Source of the DNA: Blastomonas sp046291395
GTDB taxonomy: Bacteria > Pseudomonadota > Alphaproteobacteria > Sphingomonadales > Sphingomonadaceae
Direction: 5' to 3'
Length of the DNA stretch: 64,000 bases
Assembly (NCBI GenBank): GCA_046291395.1
Contig: JBKBTF010000002.1
Span: 62,001 to 126,000, forward strand
The notes under the pieces were generated by a model. That model made no database searches, had not been told where the DNA came from, and saw only the letters and a list, made by a program, of their open reading frames with translations. The translations under genes were made by a program, and so were the position numbers. Every line of letters begins with the position of its first letter. The stretch's first letter is position 1. Shown here in pieces: positions 49,875 to 63,446 of the stretch.

Positions 49875-50498
49875 ATGGCGGATCGTTCTTCCCCGCCGAC
49901 TTTGGGGACCGTGATGCGCGACATTCGTGCGCGCCACGGCTGGACGCTCAAGCAGATGAGCGCCAAGTCGGGCATCCCGGTATCGACCCTGTCCAAGGTG
50001 GAGCACGACCGGCTGACGTTGAGCTATGACAAGCTGCAGCAGCTCAGTCAGCGCCTCAACATCCGCATGTCCGATCTGTTCGCCGAATCGCAGGAAGATC
50101 CCGCGCCCCGGGTGACCGGTCGGCGCAGCATCGGCACCATCGACAAGGCGGTGCGCGTCACCACCGACAATTACGACTACCATTATCTGTGCACCGATCT
50201 CAGGCAAAAGCGGATGATCCCGATCATCACCCGCATCCGCGCGCGCAGCGCCAGCGAGTTCGGCGATCTGGTTCGCCATCATGGCGAGGAGTTCATCTAC
50301 GTCATCGAGGGCGAGGTCGAGATTCACACCGAGTTCTACGACCCCGTTGCGCTTAGCGCGGGCCAGGGCATCTATCTCGATTCGTCGATGGGCCATGCCT
50401 ATGTCGTCGCCGAAGGCTGCGAGGAGGCGCTGGTGCTGGGCGTTTGCTCGAGCGCAGACGATGGCCTGATGGATTCATTGATGAGCCTGCACGGCTGA
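49875..50498 (+). CDS. XRE-family regulator with C-terminal cupin domain
   Basis: A 207-residue regulator. The N-terminal helix-turn-helix (WTLKQMSAKSGIPVSTLSKV) covers residues ~10-70, and the cupin sensor domain is at about 110-195 (HHGEEFIYVIEGEVEIHTEF, then GIYLDSSMGHAYV). This layout is common in regulators of amino-acid and polyamine catabolism. ATG 49875 is preferred; TTG starts lie just upstream, and the ribosome-binding site is poor. It diverges from the serine hydrolase-dgcA-receptor run and is followed 37 bases later by the deacylase-like gene. I infer that it controls both arms through the paired promoter elements. Confidence 0.88.
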   Translation: MADRSSPPTLGTVMRDIRARHGWTLKQMSAKSGIPVSTLSKVEHDRLTLSYDKLQQLSQRLNIRMSDLFAESQEDPAPRVTGRRSIGTIDKAVRVTTDNYDYHYLCTDLRQKRMIPIITRIRARSASEFGDLVRHHGEEFIYVIEGEVEIHTEFYDPVALSAGQGIYLDSSMGHAYVVAEGCEEALVLGVCSSADDGLMDSLMSLHG

Positions 50499-50535
50499 CC
50501 CTCCGCACTACGCGGCGGATTGCGGAGATAATGAT

Positions 50536-52239
50536 ATGGGACTGCGCCGGCTGATAACGCGATATGTCCTCGCCGCGACCCTGCCCTTCGCGCTGGCCGG
50601 ATGCGCCGGCACTCAGACGCCCCCCGCCCGCTATGACGTCGTGATCCGCGGCGGCACGGTATATGATGGCACCGGCGCTGCACCGATGAGGGGTGATGTC
50701 GCGATCAGCGGCGACCGGATCGTCGCCGTCGGCATGATCGAGGGCGCGGGTCGCACCGAAATCTCCGCGCTTGGCATGGCGGTGGCGCCCGGTTTTATCA
50801 ACATGCTGAGCTGGGCCACCGAATCGCTGATCATCGATCCACGCAGCCAGAGCGACATCCGCCAGGGTGTCACGCTCGAGGTGATGGGCGAAGGCTGGTC
50901 GATGGGGCCGATGAACCCCAGGATGAAGGCGGACGAGACCGAACGCCAGGGCGACCTCAAATTCCCGATCGAATGGACCAGCCTGGGCGATTATCTGACC
51001 TATCTCGAGACCCGCGGCGTTGCCACCAACGTCGCCAGCTTCGTCGGCGCAGCGACGGTGCGGGTGCACGAGCTGGGCGAAGGCGATGTCGACCCGGACC
51101 CCGAGCAGCTCGCGCGGATGCGCAACCTGGTGCGCGAGGCGATGAACGAAGGCGCGATGGGGGTTGGCAGTTCGCTGATCTATGCGCCGGGCTCGTACGC
51201 CGAAACCGACGAACTGGTCGCGCTGACCAGCGAGGCGGCGCGCTGCGGCGGCATGTACATCAGCCACATGCGCTCGGAAGGCGACAGGATCGAGCAGGCA
51301 GTGGCCGAGCTGATCGAGATTTCGCGTCGCTCGGGCGCCCCGGCGGAAATCTATCACCTCAAGATGGCGGGCAAGGACAATCACGCCAAGCGCGAAGCAG
51401 TGGTTCGGCAGATCGAGGCGGCGCGCGCCGCGGGCCTCAGGATCACCACGGACATGTATACCTATACCGCAGGCGCGACCGGGCTCGATGCGGCGATGCC
51501 GACATGGGTGCAGGCCGGCGGGGTAGAGGCCTGGATCGAGCGGCTGAAAGATCCTGCGATCCGCGCCCGCGTCGCCGCCGAGATGAAGGCTCCGGGCAGC
51601 GACTGGGAAAACCTGTATCACGGAGCCGGCGCGGACAAGATGATCCTGACCGGGTTCAAGAACCCCGCACTCAAGCCGCTCACCGGCAAGACCCTGGCGG
51701 AGGTCGCTGCGATGCGCAACCGCTCGCCCGAAGATACTGCAATGGATCTGGTGATCGAGGACGGCTCGCGCGTTGGCACGGTGTATTTCCTGATGTCCGA
51801 GGACAATGTGCGCGAGCAGATCAAGCTGCCATATATGAGCTTCGGTTCGGACGCGGCATCGCAATCGGCCGAAGGCGTATTCCTCAAGTCAGGCGCGCAT
51901 CCGCGCACCTATGGCAATTTTGCACGGCTGCTGGGTCGTTATGTCCGCGAGGAGAAATTGATCTCGCTGGCCGAGGCTGTGCACCGCCTCTCCGGGCTGC
52001 CCGCGCGCAACCTGTCGATCCAGGAGCGCGGCGCGCTGAAGCCCGGCCATTTCGCCGATGTCGTGGTGTTCGATCCCGCGACCATCGCCGACTCCGCAAC
52101 CTTCGAGGACCCGCACCGCTATGCGGTCGGCATGCGCGATGTGTTCGTCAACGGCGTGGCCGCGCTGCGTGACGGCGAGCCCACCGGCGCGACCCCGGGC
52201 CGCGCTGTGCGTGGACCCGGGTTCAACCGGTGCAACTGA
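50536..52239 (+). CDS. N-acyl-D-amino-acid deacylase family amidohydrolase, lipoprotein
   Basis: A 567-residue amidohydrolase-superfamily protein resembling D-aminoacylase, which removes N-acyl groups from D-amino acids. Lipobox LAGC puts the modified Cys at residue 23. The barrel keeps His244 (YISHMRSEGD), His274 (EIYHLKMAG) and Asp439 (FGSDAASQS) of the metal centre. However, the usual H-x-H/D after APGF is replaced by FINMLSW (Asn89, Leu91), and the bridging Cys region reads VMGEGWS. It may be a mononuclear variant or have changed chemistry. It follows the regulator gene and belongs to the D-peptide locus by position. Confidence 0.82.
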   Translation: MGLRRLITRYVLAATLPFALAGCAGTQTPPARYDVVIRGGTVYDGTGAAPMRGDVAISGDRIVAVGMIEGAGRTEISALGMAVAPGFINMLSWATESLIIDPRSQSDIRQGVTLEVMGEGWSMGPMNPRMKADETERQGDLKFPIEWTSLGDYLTYLETRGVATNVASFVGAATVRVHELGEGDVDPDPEQLARMRNLVREAMNEGAMGVGSSLIYAPGSYAETDELVALTSEAARCGGMYISHMRSEGDRIEQAVAELIEISRRSGAPAEIYHLKMAGKDNHAKREAVVRQIEAARAAGLRITTDMYTYTAGATGLDAAMPTWVQAGGVEAWIERLKDPAIRARVAAEMKAPGSDWENLYHGAGADKMILTGFKNPALKPLTGKTLAEVAAMRNRSPEDTAMDLVIEDGSRVGTVYFLMSEDNVREQIKLPYMSFGSDAASQSAEGVFLKSGAHPRTYGNFARLLGRYVREEKLISLAEAVHRLSGLPARNLSIQERGALKPGHFADVVVFDPATIADSATFEDPHRYAVGMRDVFVNGVAALRDGEPTGATPGRAVRGPGFNRCN

Positions 52240-52261
52240 CGGACGGCTAGCCGATCAGTGG

Positions 52262-53524
52262 TCAGCGCCCGCGACGGGCGAGCCAGACGGTGTTGGCATT
52301 GTCGTCGACCACGAACAGCGATCCGTCGGCGCGCGCCCGCACACTCACCGGGCGGCCATAGACGGTGCCCTCGCGCGGGTCGGCGATGAAGCCGGTGAGG
52401 AAGGGCTGCGGGTCGGATGTGGGCTTGCCGTTGGCGAACGGAACGACGAGCACATCATAGCCCGCCATGTCCGACCGGTTCCACGATCCATGCCGGGCGA
52501 TATAGCCATATTGGCGGCCGTTTTCGGCAGGTGTCAGCGTCAGCCCGAGCGCGGAAGCGTGGGGGCCGACGGCGATATCGGGCAGGATGGTCGTCGCCAG
52601 CAGCTCGCGCTTGGTGTTGGCGTGGCGCGGGTCCTGCTTGCCCCAATAGCTGTAGGGCCATCCGTAAAAGCCGCCCTCGCGAACGCTGGTGACGTAATCG
52701 GGCGAGATGTTGTCGCCGAAATCGTCGCGCTCGTTCACCGCCGCCCACAGCGTGCCGTCCGAGGCGATAGCCATACCCACCGGATTGCGCAGACCCGACG
52801 CGTAGACCCGCTCGCGTCCGGTCGCCAGATCGACCGCGAGGATCGCCGCGCGGCGCTCCTCTTCCTCCATGCCGTATTCACCGATATTGCTCGCCGATCC
52901 GACCGAGACGTAAAGGGTTCGCTGATCCGGGCTGAGCTGCAGGTTGCGGGTCCAGTGATTGTTATAGCCCCCCGCCGGCAGCGCAATCAGCTTGCGCGGA
53001 GATGCGGTGATCCGGGTTTGGCCGGGCTTGAAAGGATAGCTGACCACCGCATCGGTGTTTGCGACATAAAGCCGCTCGCCCGCCAGCGCCATGCCGAACG
53101 GCTGGTTGAGGTTTTCAAGCAGCACGAACGTCTGGTCCGCCTTGCCGTCGCCGTCGGTGTCACGCAGCAGCGTGATCCTGTCGGCGGAAAGTCCGGTGAC
53201 GTTCGACCGCGCAAAGCCCCGCGCCATCTCGGGGTCGGCATCGAGCTTGGGCTTCTGGCGCGCCTCGCTGACAATCACGTCGCCATTGGGCAACTCGAGC
53301 AACTGGCGCGGGTTTTCGAGCCCGCCTGCGAACTTCACCACTTCCCAGCCCCGCGGCGCGCGCGGCGTCCTGCCTTCGGGCCAGCCGATCACCACCGGAT
53401 GGTTCACCGCGGCAGGGGTGGCATAGGGCTTGTCCTGTTCGGGAACGCCAAGCTTCACCTGTGTCTGCGCCAGCGCCACGCCGCTGGTGGCAAGAAGGGT
53501 GAGAGCAATGAGGCTGGCGCGCAT
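52262..53524 (-). CDS. PQQ-dependent sugar dehydrogenase-like (sorbosone dehydrogenase family) protein
   Basis: A 420-residue exported six-bladed beta-propeller of the soluble glucose/sorbosone dehydrogenase group, which oxidises sugars with PQQ in the periplasm. Signal peptide MRASLIALTLLATSGVALAQ. Repeated propeller strands include LENPRQLLELPNGDVIVSEA, LYVSVGSASNIGEYG, ASGLRNPVGMAIASDGTLW and EGGFYGWPYSYWG. It converges with the deacylase gene, 22 bases apart. No PQQ synthesis genes are in the window, and a role in the D-peptide locus is not evident. Confidence 0.85.
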   Translation of the reverse strand: MRASLIALTLLATSGVALAQTQVKLGVPEQDKPYATPAAVNHPVVIGWPEGRTPRAPRGWEVVKFAGGLENPRQLLELPNGDVIVSEARQKPKLDADPEMARGFARSNVTGLSADRITLLRDTDGDGKADQTFVLLENLNQPFGMALAGERLYVANTDAVVSYPFKPGQTRITASPRKLIALPAGGYNNHWTRNLQLSPDQRTLYVSVGSASNIGEYGMEEEERRAAILAVDLATGRERVYASGLRNPVGMAIASDGTLWAAVNERDDFGDNISPDYVTSVREGGFYGWPYSYWGKQDPRHANTKRELLATTILPDIAVGPHASALGLTLTPAENGRQYGYIARHGSWNRSDMAGYDVLVVPFANGKPTSDPQPFLTGFIADPREGTVYGRPVSVRARADGSLFVVDDNANTVWLARRGR

Positions 53525-53629
53525 GAACCGTTTCCTTGGGCTGGGGGGAGAATACGCCCCTGCCTACGCAGCGATCGCGGATTGGTTCAAAACCGCCCTC
53601 ACGTTCAACCGGCATGATTGCGTTGCTGC

Positions 53630-54039
53630 TCAAGCCGCAAGTTCTTCCATCAACGTCTGAACCCGCTCGATCCGCTCGTCGATATCGGTGGCCCCCGCCA
53701 GGGCAAGCCTGTCGCTCCTTGCCTCCAGACCATGGCGTGCCGCATCCTTGTCAAAGTCCGGCAGGCCGGCATCGGCGGGAAAAACGTCGACGACATCGCC
53801 TCGCACCGCCATTTCGCCCGGCTCGCCCACTCGGTCATCGGCTACATAACCGATGTCCTCGAGCATAGCCGACAGATCATCCATCGACAGCGTATCGCCC
53901 TGAGAAATGCGCGGCAGCGCCTCATCAAAGGCTTCGGGCGGGGGACCTACGCCTGCTGGTCATCATCGGCAAGGTAGATGACGTCGTCGCTCTCCAGCAC
54001 ACGCGTCAGCTTGGCCGCGGTCCACGCGATCGAAGCCAT
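53630..54039 (-). pseudogene. Truncated, frame-disrupted Mfd-like (transcription-repair coupling factor) fragment
   Basis: The frame ending at 53630 encodes ISQGDTLSMDDLSAMLEDIG, then YVADDRVGEPGEMAVRGDVV and DVFPADA. This resembles the UvrB-like segment of Mfd (GY..v..V.epGe.AvRG.ivDifP). About 60 bases upstream, in another frame, ATG 54039 with a very strong GGAGG site opens a 30-codon ORF (MASIAWTAAKLTRVLESDDV, then IYLADDDQQA) that looks like the Mfd N-terminus. So an Mfd-like start, a large deletion and a frameshift are inferred. Alternatives are a short standalone Mfd-like protein starting at 53884, or two small real ORFs. The remaining stretch 54040-54326 holds nothing I recognise. Confidence 0.5.
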
Positions 54040-54326
54040 GCAATTCCTCCCATTCGACAGCACGGCTGTGGTGCGGTCCGGGAGGCATACGCAATCGGTT
54101 CAAAAAAGGTGCATGGGCCTAACAAGGTTTAGGATGGACCCGCGGTTTTATCGCCAGAATGTCCCTGGACAGGGCCTCGGCCAATCCCTCAGCGCAGGGG
54201 TGCAACCGAGGCCCGCCATATTGACCGCAGGCTTGGAACCTTTCGCAGGACGCCGCGATAATGTGACTGAGCGACGCGGCCCGCGAGTGTCGCGACCTGC
54301 ATCCACCTGCATCCAAAGGAGAAGAC

Positions 54327-54734
54327 ATGGGCAGGCAAGAATTGATCCGTCAACGTGCGCACGCCATTTGGGAAAGCGAAGGCCGTCCCGAAAACCGGTC
54401 AGAAGAGCACTGGAGAATGGCGAGCGCCGAAATCGAGGAAGCAGAAGCGGAAGCGGAGGCTGCCTCGGAGCAGCCGCAGACCGAGGCCGATGCAAAACCG
54501 TCGGCGACCCAATCCCGAGCGAAAGCGGCCAAGGAAGCCAGTGGCAGCGGCTCGGCAGTGGACCAGAAGCCCGCAGCCAATGGTTCGCAGCCGCAGAAGG
54601 TCGGCCGCGCAAAGACACGAAAAACCGGCACTGGGTCACAGCTCGATGGGGAGCTGTCTGACGCCATGTCAGGCGCTGATGCACTGGTCAAATCTGCAGC
54701 CAAACGCGGGACCAAACGGGCGGCAAGGAACTAG
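54327..54734 (+). CDS. DUF2934 domain protein with low-complexity tail
   Basis: A 135-residue protein. Residues ~1-40 match DUF2934 (LIRQRAHAIWESEGRPENRS, then EEHWRMA), a short helical domain of unknown function common in alphaproteobacteria. The rest is Ala/Glu/Lys-rich and probably disordered, ending in a basic RGTKRAARN. AAAGGAG lies 6 bases before ATG 54327. It stands alone ahead of the glg operon; the following 200 bases to glgE hold its terminator region and the operon promoter, neither clearly recognisable. Confidence 0.85.
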   Translation: MGRQELIRQRAHAIWESEGRPENRSEEHWRMASAEIEEAEAEAEAASEQPQTEADAKPSATQSRAKAAKEASGSGSAVDQKPAANGSQPQKVGRAKTRKTGTGSQLDGELSDAMSGADALVKSAAKRGTKRAARN

Positions 54735-54934
54735 GCCCGCTCGCTGTGCCTGATCTTGCGCCCTGCCGTGCACGGACCGTTGCTTCCGAGAAAAAACCGG
54801 AACTCACGAGGAACGGTGCGGATCGATGCCGCGTTCGTGTTTCGTGAAGCCTGCCGCCCGCGGGCGCCATCCGGATCGTGCCGCCTGACCTGAGGGGCAC
54901 GGTCCCCCAGAATCCAATCCGAGGATCCCAGCGC

Positions 54935-57900
54935 TTGTCACTCATGCCGCCCTGCCTGCTCGCCTGCCCGCATTTGTCCGATGATGCCGACCGAACCCGA
55001 CTGGAAACGCTGGCTGCGGACGCTGCCGCACTTGGGCTCGACGGTCTGATCTATTCCGACACCGTTACGGTTCACGACATAGATCTTGATGCGATCGGCA
55101 TGCTTTGTGCCCTTTGCGCCGGGGCGGGGCTGGACCCGGTTCTCCAGGTGGATATTGCGCGGTTTCCGCTCGATCACCCTGCCGTCGCGGCACATCCCGA
55201 GCTGTTTTCCTTCCGCCGCGACCAAAGCATTTCGGGCATCGTCGATCCACGCAACCCGCAGCCCGTGGCCGGCGAAGCAATTGCCCGTCTCGGCAGTGTC
55301 GATGCGGCGCCGATCATCGGGCACCACGTAGCCCAATCGCTGATCGCATTGGCGAAAGATGCTGGCATCAACACCCTGCAGATTGTCGGCACCGACCGGA
55401 TGCATCCCGAACTGATTGGCCATATTGTCGGGGCCGTCCGTGCCGTCGTCCCCAAGGTCGTCTTTCTGGCGCGCGTCGATCACGGCCGCGAGACGGCCCT
55501 GGCGCTGGGCGACGCGGGGATCAACTACCTGGTATCGCCTCATGCCTTTACCGGCGTGGGTGCTCCCCACGCCTTGCCCTCGCTGGCTGTCATCGCTCCG
55601 CCCGGAGCGCCCAGAACGCCCGGGGCGTTGGCGGAGCTGAGATGGGCCGCCGCGCTCGGTCAAGGCGTGATTGCGCCGCTCGACTGGCTGGGCGGGCAGG
55701 ATGGCGCCGATGCGCTGCAGGACGCGATCGCAATGTTGCGCCAGTCCGGCGGACATTCCGGATGCTGGCACCCGTTGTCTACCAGTCGTTCCCCCGTGGA
55801 GGTCATGCTGCGCGGCCAAGGCGGCGACCTGCGCTCCAGCGAGCGTGCCCTGCTTGTCCTTCGTAATCTGACCGATACCGAACAGCCGGTTCCGCATCGT
55901 CGCCAGCTTTCCGATCGGCTGGGACAGTTCCGCACAGCCGAAGATCTGGCGCCACTCGCGCCTCATGAGGTCCGGCTCGTCCCCGCAGAGCGCAGGGCAG
56001 CCATCGTCACCACTGCGGACGCCGCAGGACCGGTTGCGCCCGGCCATCCCGATCGCCTGGTCATCGAAGGCATTCAGCCCAGCGTCGATCATGGTAAGCA
56101 CGCGGTCAAGCGGACCGTCGGCGAAACCGTCCAGGTCAGTGCAACGATCTTCGCCGATGGTCATGAGCAATTGAGCGCCGAACTGTTCTGGCGGGCAACC
56201 GACGAGGGCGACTGGCGATCGGTGCGGATGCTGCAGCAAGCAAACGACCTGTGGCAGGCGCAGTTCGATCTGGAGCGTCTTGGCCGCTACGAATACCGGA
56301 TCGAGGCATGGCTCGACAGGTTCGCCGGTTTCCAGCGCGACTTTGCCAAAAAGGTGACCGCAGGCGTGGCGTTGCCGGTGGATCGTGCCGAAGGTCTGGC
56401 GCTGGTCGAAGAGGCGGCGCAACGCAGCCAGGGCGCGCTTGCCAGCGGTCTGACCGATGTGGCGCGGATGATCGCCAATGCCGAGGCCGACGCCGATGCC
56501 GCCGGTGTGCTGTTGCTGTCGGCAGACCTGCGCGTATTGATGGACAAGGCCGACGACCGACCGCACCGCGCCGCCAGCCCGGCGGTCATCGTCGACGCCG
56601 AGCGGATCGAGGCGCGGTTTTCGAGCTGGTATGAAATTTTCCCACGCTCGATGACCGATGATCCCACGCGTCACGGAACGTTCGAAGACGTCATCGACCA
56701 TCTGCCGCGAATCCGCGCGATGGGCTTCGACACGCTCTATTTCCCACCGATCCATCCGATCGGTACCGCCAACCGCAAGGGGCCAAACAACACCCTCACC
56801 CCGGGTCCAGGCGACCCGGGAAGCCCCTATGCCATCGGCAGCGCCGACGGGGGACACGATGCCATCCACCCCGAACTCGGCACGTTCGAAGACTTCGATC
56901 GATTAGTGCGCGCCGCCGCCCAGCATGGGCTGGAGATCGCGCTCGATTTCGCGATCCAGGCCTCGCCCGACCATCCCTGGCTGAAGGAGCATCCCGGCTG
57001 GTTCGCCTGGCTTCCCGACGGCAGCATGAAGTATGCCGAGAACCCCCCGAAGAAATACCAGGATATCGTCAACTTCGATTTCTACGGCCCCGACGCGCAA
57101 CCGGGGCTTTGGCAGGCGCTGCGCGATGTCATCCTGCTGTGGGCGCAGCACGGCGTGAAGACCTTCCGCGTCGACAACCCGCACACCAAGCCACTGCCGT
57201 TCTGGGAATGGATGATCGCCGAGGTTCGCGCGCAGCATCCCGATGTGCTGTTCCTGTCCGAGGCGTTCACTCGCCCGAACATGATGTACCGGCTCGCCAA
57301 GGTCGGCTTCAACCAGAGCTATACCTATTTCACCTGGCGCGATTCCAAGGCCGAGCTCACCGAATACATCACCGAGCTGACCACCGAGGCACCCAAGGAT
57401 TTCTACCGCCCGCACTTCTTCGTCAACACCCCCGACATCAACCCGCACTTCTTGCAGACTGGCGGACGGCCCGCACACCGCATCCGCGCGGTGCTGGCAG
57501 CGACGCTTTCGGGGCTCTGGGGCGTCTATTCTGGCTTCGAACTGTGCGATGCCGCGCCATTGGGCCCTGGCAAGGAAGAGTATCTCGATTCCGAAAAATA
57601 CCAGATCCGCGTGCGCGACTGGAACGAACCGGGCAATATCATCGCCGACGTGACACGGCTCAACATGCTGCGGCGGACGCACCCCGCGCTGCAGACGCAC
57701 CTCAACACACGTTTCTACATGGCGCACGACGACAACATCATCTGGTACGGAAAACCCTTGCCGACCGGCGAATCCGACAAGGATGGCAAGATCCGCGAGA
57801 TGATCATGGTGATGGTCAACATGGACCCGCACCATGCGCATGGCTGTGCCTTCGACGTGCCGCTGTGGGAATTCGGCCTTCCCGATCACGCGAGCATCGC

Positions 57901-58017
57901 GGTCGAGGATCTGGTCGAAGGCCACCGCTTTGACTGGCACGGCAAGACCCAGCACATCGAGCTCACCCCATCGGAACCCTATCGCATCTGGCGGCTGTCG
58001 CTGCCGGAGGAGAATGC

Positions 58018-58021
<4 letters not shown>
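54935..58021 (+). CDS. glgE: Alpha-1,4-glucan:maltose-1-phosphate maltosyltransferase with N-terminal extension
   Basis: Extends alpha-1,4-glucan chains using maltose-1-phosphate. The 1028-residue protein has the GlgE core from about residue 365 (DHGKHAVKRTVGETVQVSAT): the N/S domain, then the GH13 barrel with nucleophile Asp747 in FRVDNPHTKPLPFWEW and acid/base Glu776 in FLSEAFTRP. These are 29 residues apart, as I recall for Streptomyces GlgE (D394/E423). The first ~360 residues are an extra barrel-like domain (GLDGLIYSDTVTVHDIDLDA) absent from short GlgE proteins. The start is uncertain: TTG 54935 (GAGGAT nearby), ATG 54944 or GTG 54878. It overlaps treS by ATGA. Confidence 0.93.
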
Positions 58022-61250
<3,229 letters not shown>

Positions 61251-61254
<4 letters not shown>

Positions 61255-63446
61255 CCTTGACCAACAATCTCCACGCCGCCGCCGCTGCACTGCTCGAAGG
61301 ACGGCTCGACGATCCCTTTGCGCTGCTCGGTCCGCATCGCGACGACACAGGCCTGATCGTGCGCACCTTCCAGCCGGGAGCCCAAGCCGTCACGCTTGTT
61401 TCGCGCTCGACCGGCGAAGACATCGGCACACTCGAGCAGACCGGCGACGGGCTGTTTGAGGGATCGAGGCATTCCGACGACGCCTATCTGCTGCGCATCC
61501 GCTGGCCTGACGGTGCTGTGCAGGAGACAGAGGACCCGTATTCGTTCGGCATGGTGCTGGAAGACTTCGATCTTCACCTTTTCACGGAAGGACGGCATCT
61601 CGAACTCGCCCGCGTGTTCGGCGCGCAGCCCCGCGAGTTCGAAGGCGTTTCGGGCGTGGCCTTCTCTGTCTGGGCGCCCAATGCCCGGCGCGTGTCGGTG
61701 GTCGGCGAATTCAACGGCTGGGATGGCCGACGGCATCCAATGCGGCTGCGGCATGCCTCGGGCATGTGGGAGATCTTCGTGCCCCGGCTGACCCCGGGTG
61801 CGACCTACAAGTTCGAGATCGCAGGCGCCGACGGCGCCATCGTGCAGAAGGCTGACCCGCTCGCGCGGCAGACCGAAAAACCGCCTGCGACCGCATCGGT
61901 GGTCGCCGCCGCGCCCGACTATCGCTGGACCGATCATGGCTGGATGGAGGAGCGCGCGAGCGCGCATGCACCCGATGCTCCGATCAGTGTCTACGAGGTC
62001 CATGCAGGATCGTGGATGCGCCCCGATGTCGAGGGAGATCATGCGCTTGACTGGGCTGAGCTAAGCGAAAAGCTGATCCCCTATGCCGCCGACATGGGCT
62101 TTACCCATATCGAGCTGCTGCCGATCATGGAATATCCGTTCGGCGGCTCGTGGGGCTACCAGCCGCTGTCGCAGTTCGCGCCGTCCGCCCGCTTTGGTGG
62201 ACCTGAGGATTTCGCCGGCTTCGTCAACGCCTGCCACCGCGCAGGCCTCGGCGTGATACTCGACTGGGTACCTGCGCATTTCCCCACCGATGCGCACGGC
62301 ATGGCGCAGTTTGATGGGACGCATCTTTACGAACATTCCGATCCGCGCGAGGGCTTCCATCAGGACTGGAACACGCTGATCTACAACCTCGGCCGCAACG
62401 AGGTGTCAGGGTATCTGATCGCGTCTGCCATCTGGTGGCTCGAGACCTTCCATGTCGATGGCCTGCGCGTCGATGCGGTCGCCTCGATGCTCTACCGCGA
62501 TTACAGCCGTAACGCGGGCGAATGGGTGCCCAATGTCCATGGTGGGCGCGAGAACCTGGAAAGCGTCGCGTTTCTCAAGCGGATGAACACGCTGGTCGCC
62601 GAACGCTGCCCAGGCGCGATCACGATCGCAGAGGAATCGACCGCCTGGCCGGGCGTGTCCGCGCCGGTGTCCTCGGGCGGGCTGGGGTTCGATTACAAGT
62701 GGAACATGGGCTGGATGCACGACACGCTGCATTACATCGAGCGCGATCCCATCCACCGCCGCTGGCACCATGGCGACCTCACATTCCCGATGGTCTATGC
62801 CTATTCGGAAAAATACGTGCTGCCGATCAGCCATGACGAGGTCGTGCACGGCAAGGGCAGCCTGCTCGGCAAGATGCCCGGCGACCGCTGGCGGCAGTTT
62901 GCCAATCTGCGCGCCTATTTCACGTTGATGTGGACCCACCCGGGCAAGAAGCTGCTGTTCATGGGCTGCGAGCTCGGCATGGACAAGGAGTGGAACCACG
63001 ACGAGGGTCTGCCCTGGCACTTGCTCGACCTTCCCGAACATGCCGCGACCCAGATGCTGCTGCGCGATCTCAACCGGCTCTACCGCAGCCAGGACGCGCT
63101 GCACGCGCTCGACACCGATCCTGCGGGCTTTGAATGGCTGGTCAGCGAAGACGCCGAGAACAGCGTCTTCGCCTTCGTGCGTCGGGGCCGGAGCGGTCCG
63201 CCGGTGGTTGTCGTGCTGAACCTGACGCCCGAGCCATTGACCGGCTACCGCATCGGTCTCCCGTCCGGCGGGGCCTGGCGCGAAGCGCTCAATTCGGACG
63301 CTGCAACCTATGGCGGAAGCAATTTTGGCAACGGTGGAACGGTCCATGCCGATGGTCCGTCTATGCACCGCCAACCCCGGTCAGCGGAGCTCAACCTGCC
63401 GCCGCTGGGCGCGATTATCCTGATACACGAAGGACATTCCACGTAA
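61251..63446 (+). CDS. glgB: 1,4-alpha-glucan branching enzyme
   Basis: Introduces alpha-1,6 branches into the glucan made by GlgE. The 731-residue protein has an N-terminal carbohydrate-binding/CBM48 region (FSVWAPNARRVSVVGEFNGW) and a GH13 barrel with Asp408 (LRVDAVASMLYRDYSR), Glu461 (TIAEESTAWPG) and Asp529 (PISHDEVVHGKGS). These have the same spacing as E. coli GlgB (405, 458, 526). Its ATG overlaps treS, and its stop shares one base with the glgX start. Confidence 0.97.

Noticed and set aside
52058..53617. 519-codon plus-strand open frame overlapping the deacylase end and the PQQ dehydrogenase
   Set aside because: It is an out-of-frame shadow. The real dehydrogenase on the minus strand has a signal peptide and propeller repeats.
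53978..54661. 227-codon plus-strand open frame covering the region before the DUF2934 gene
   Set aside because: No motif or ribosome-binding site, and it overlaps the well-supported DUF2934 gene in a different frame.
54938..56869. 643-codon minus-strand open frame opposite glgE
   Set aside because: Antisense shadow of a GC-rich gene; no ribosome-binding site or motif. The GlgE frame carries verified catalytic motifs.
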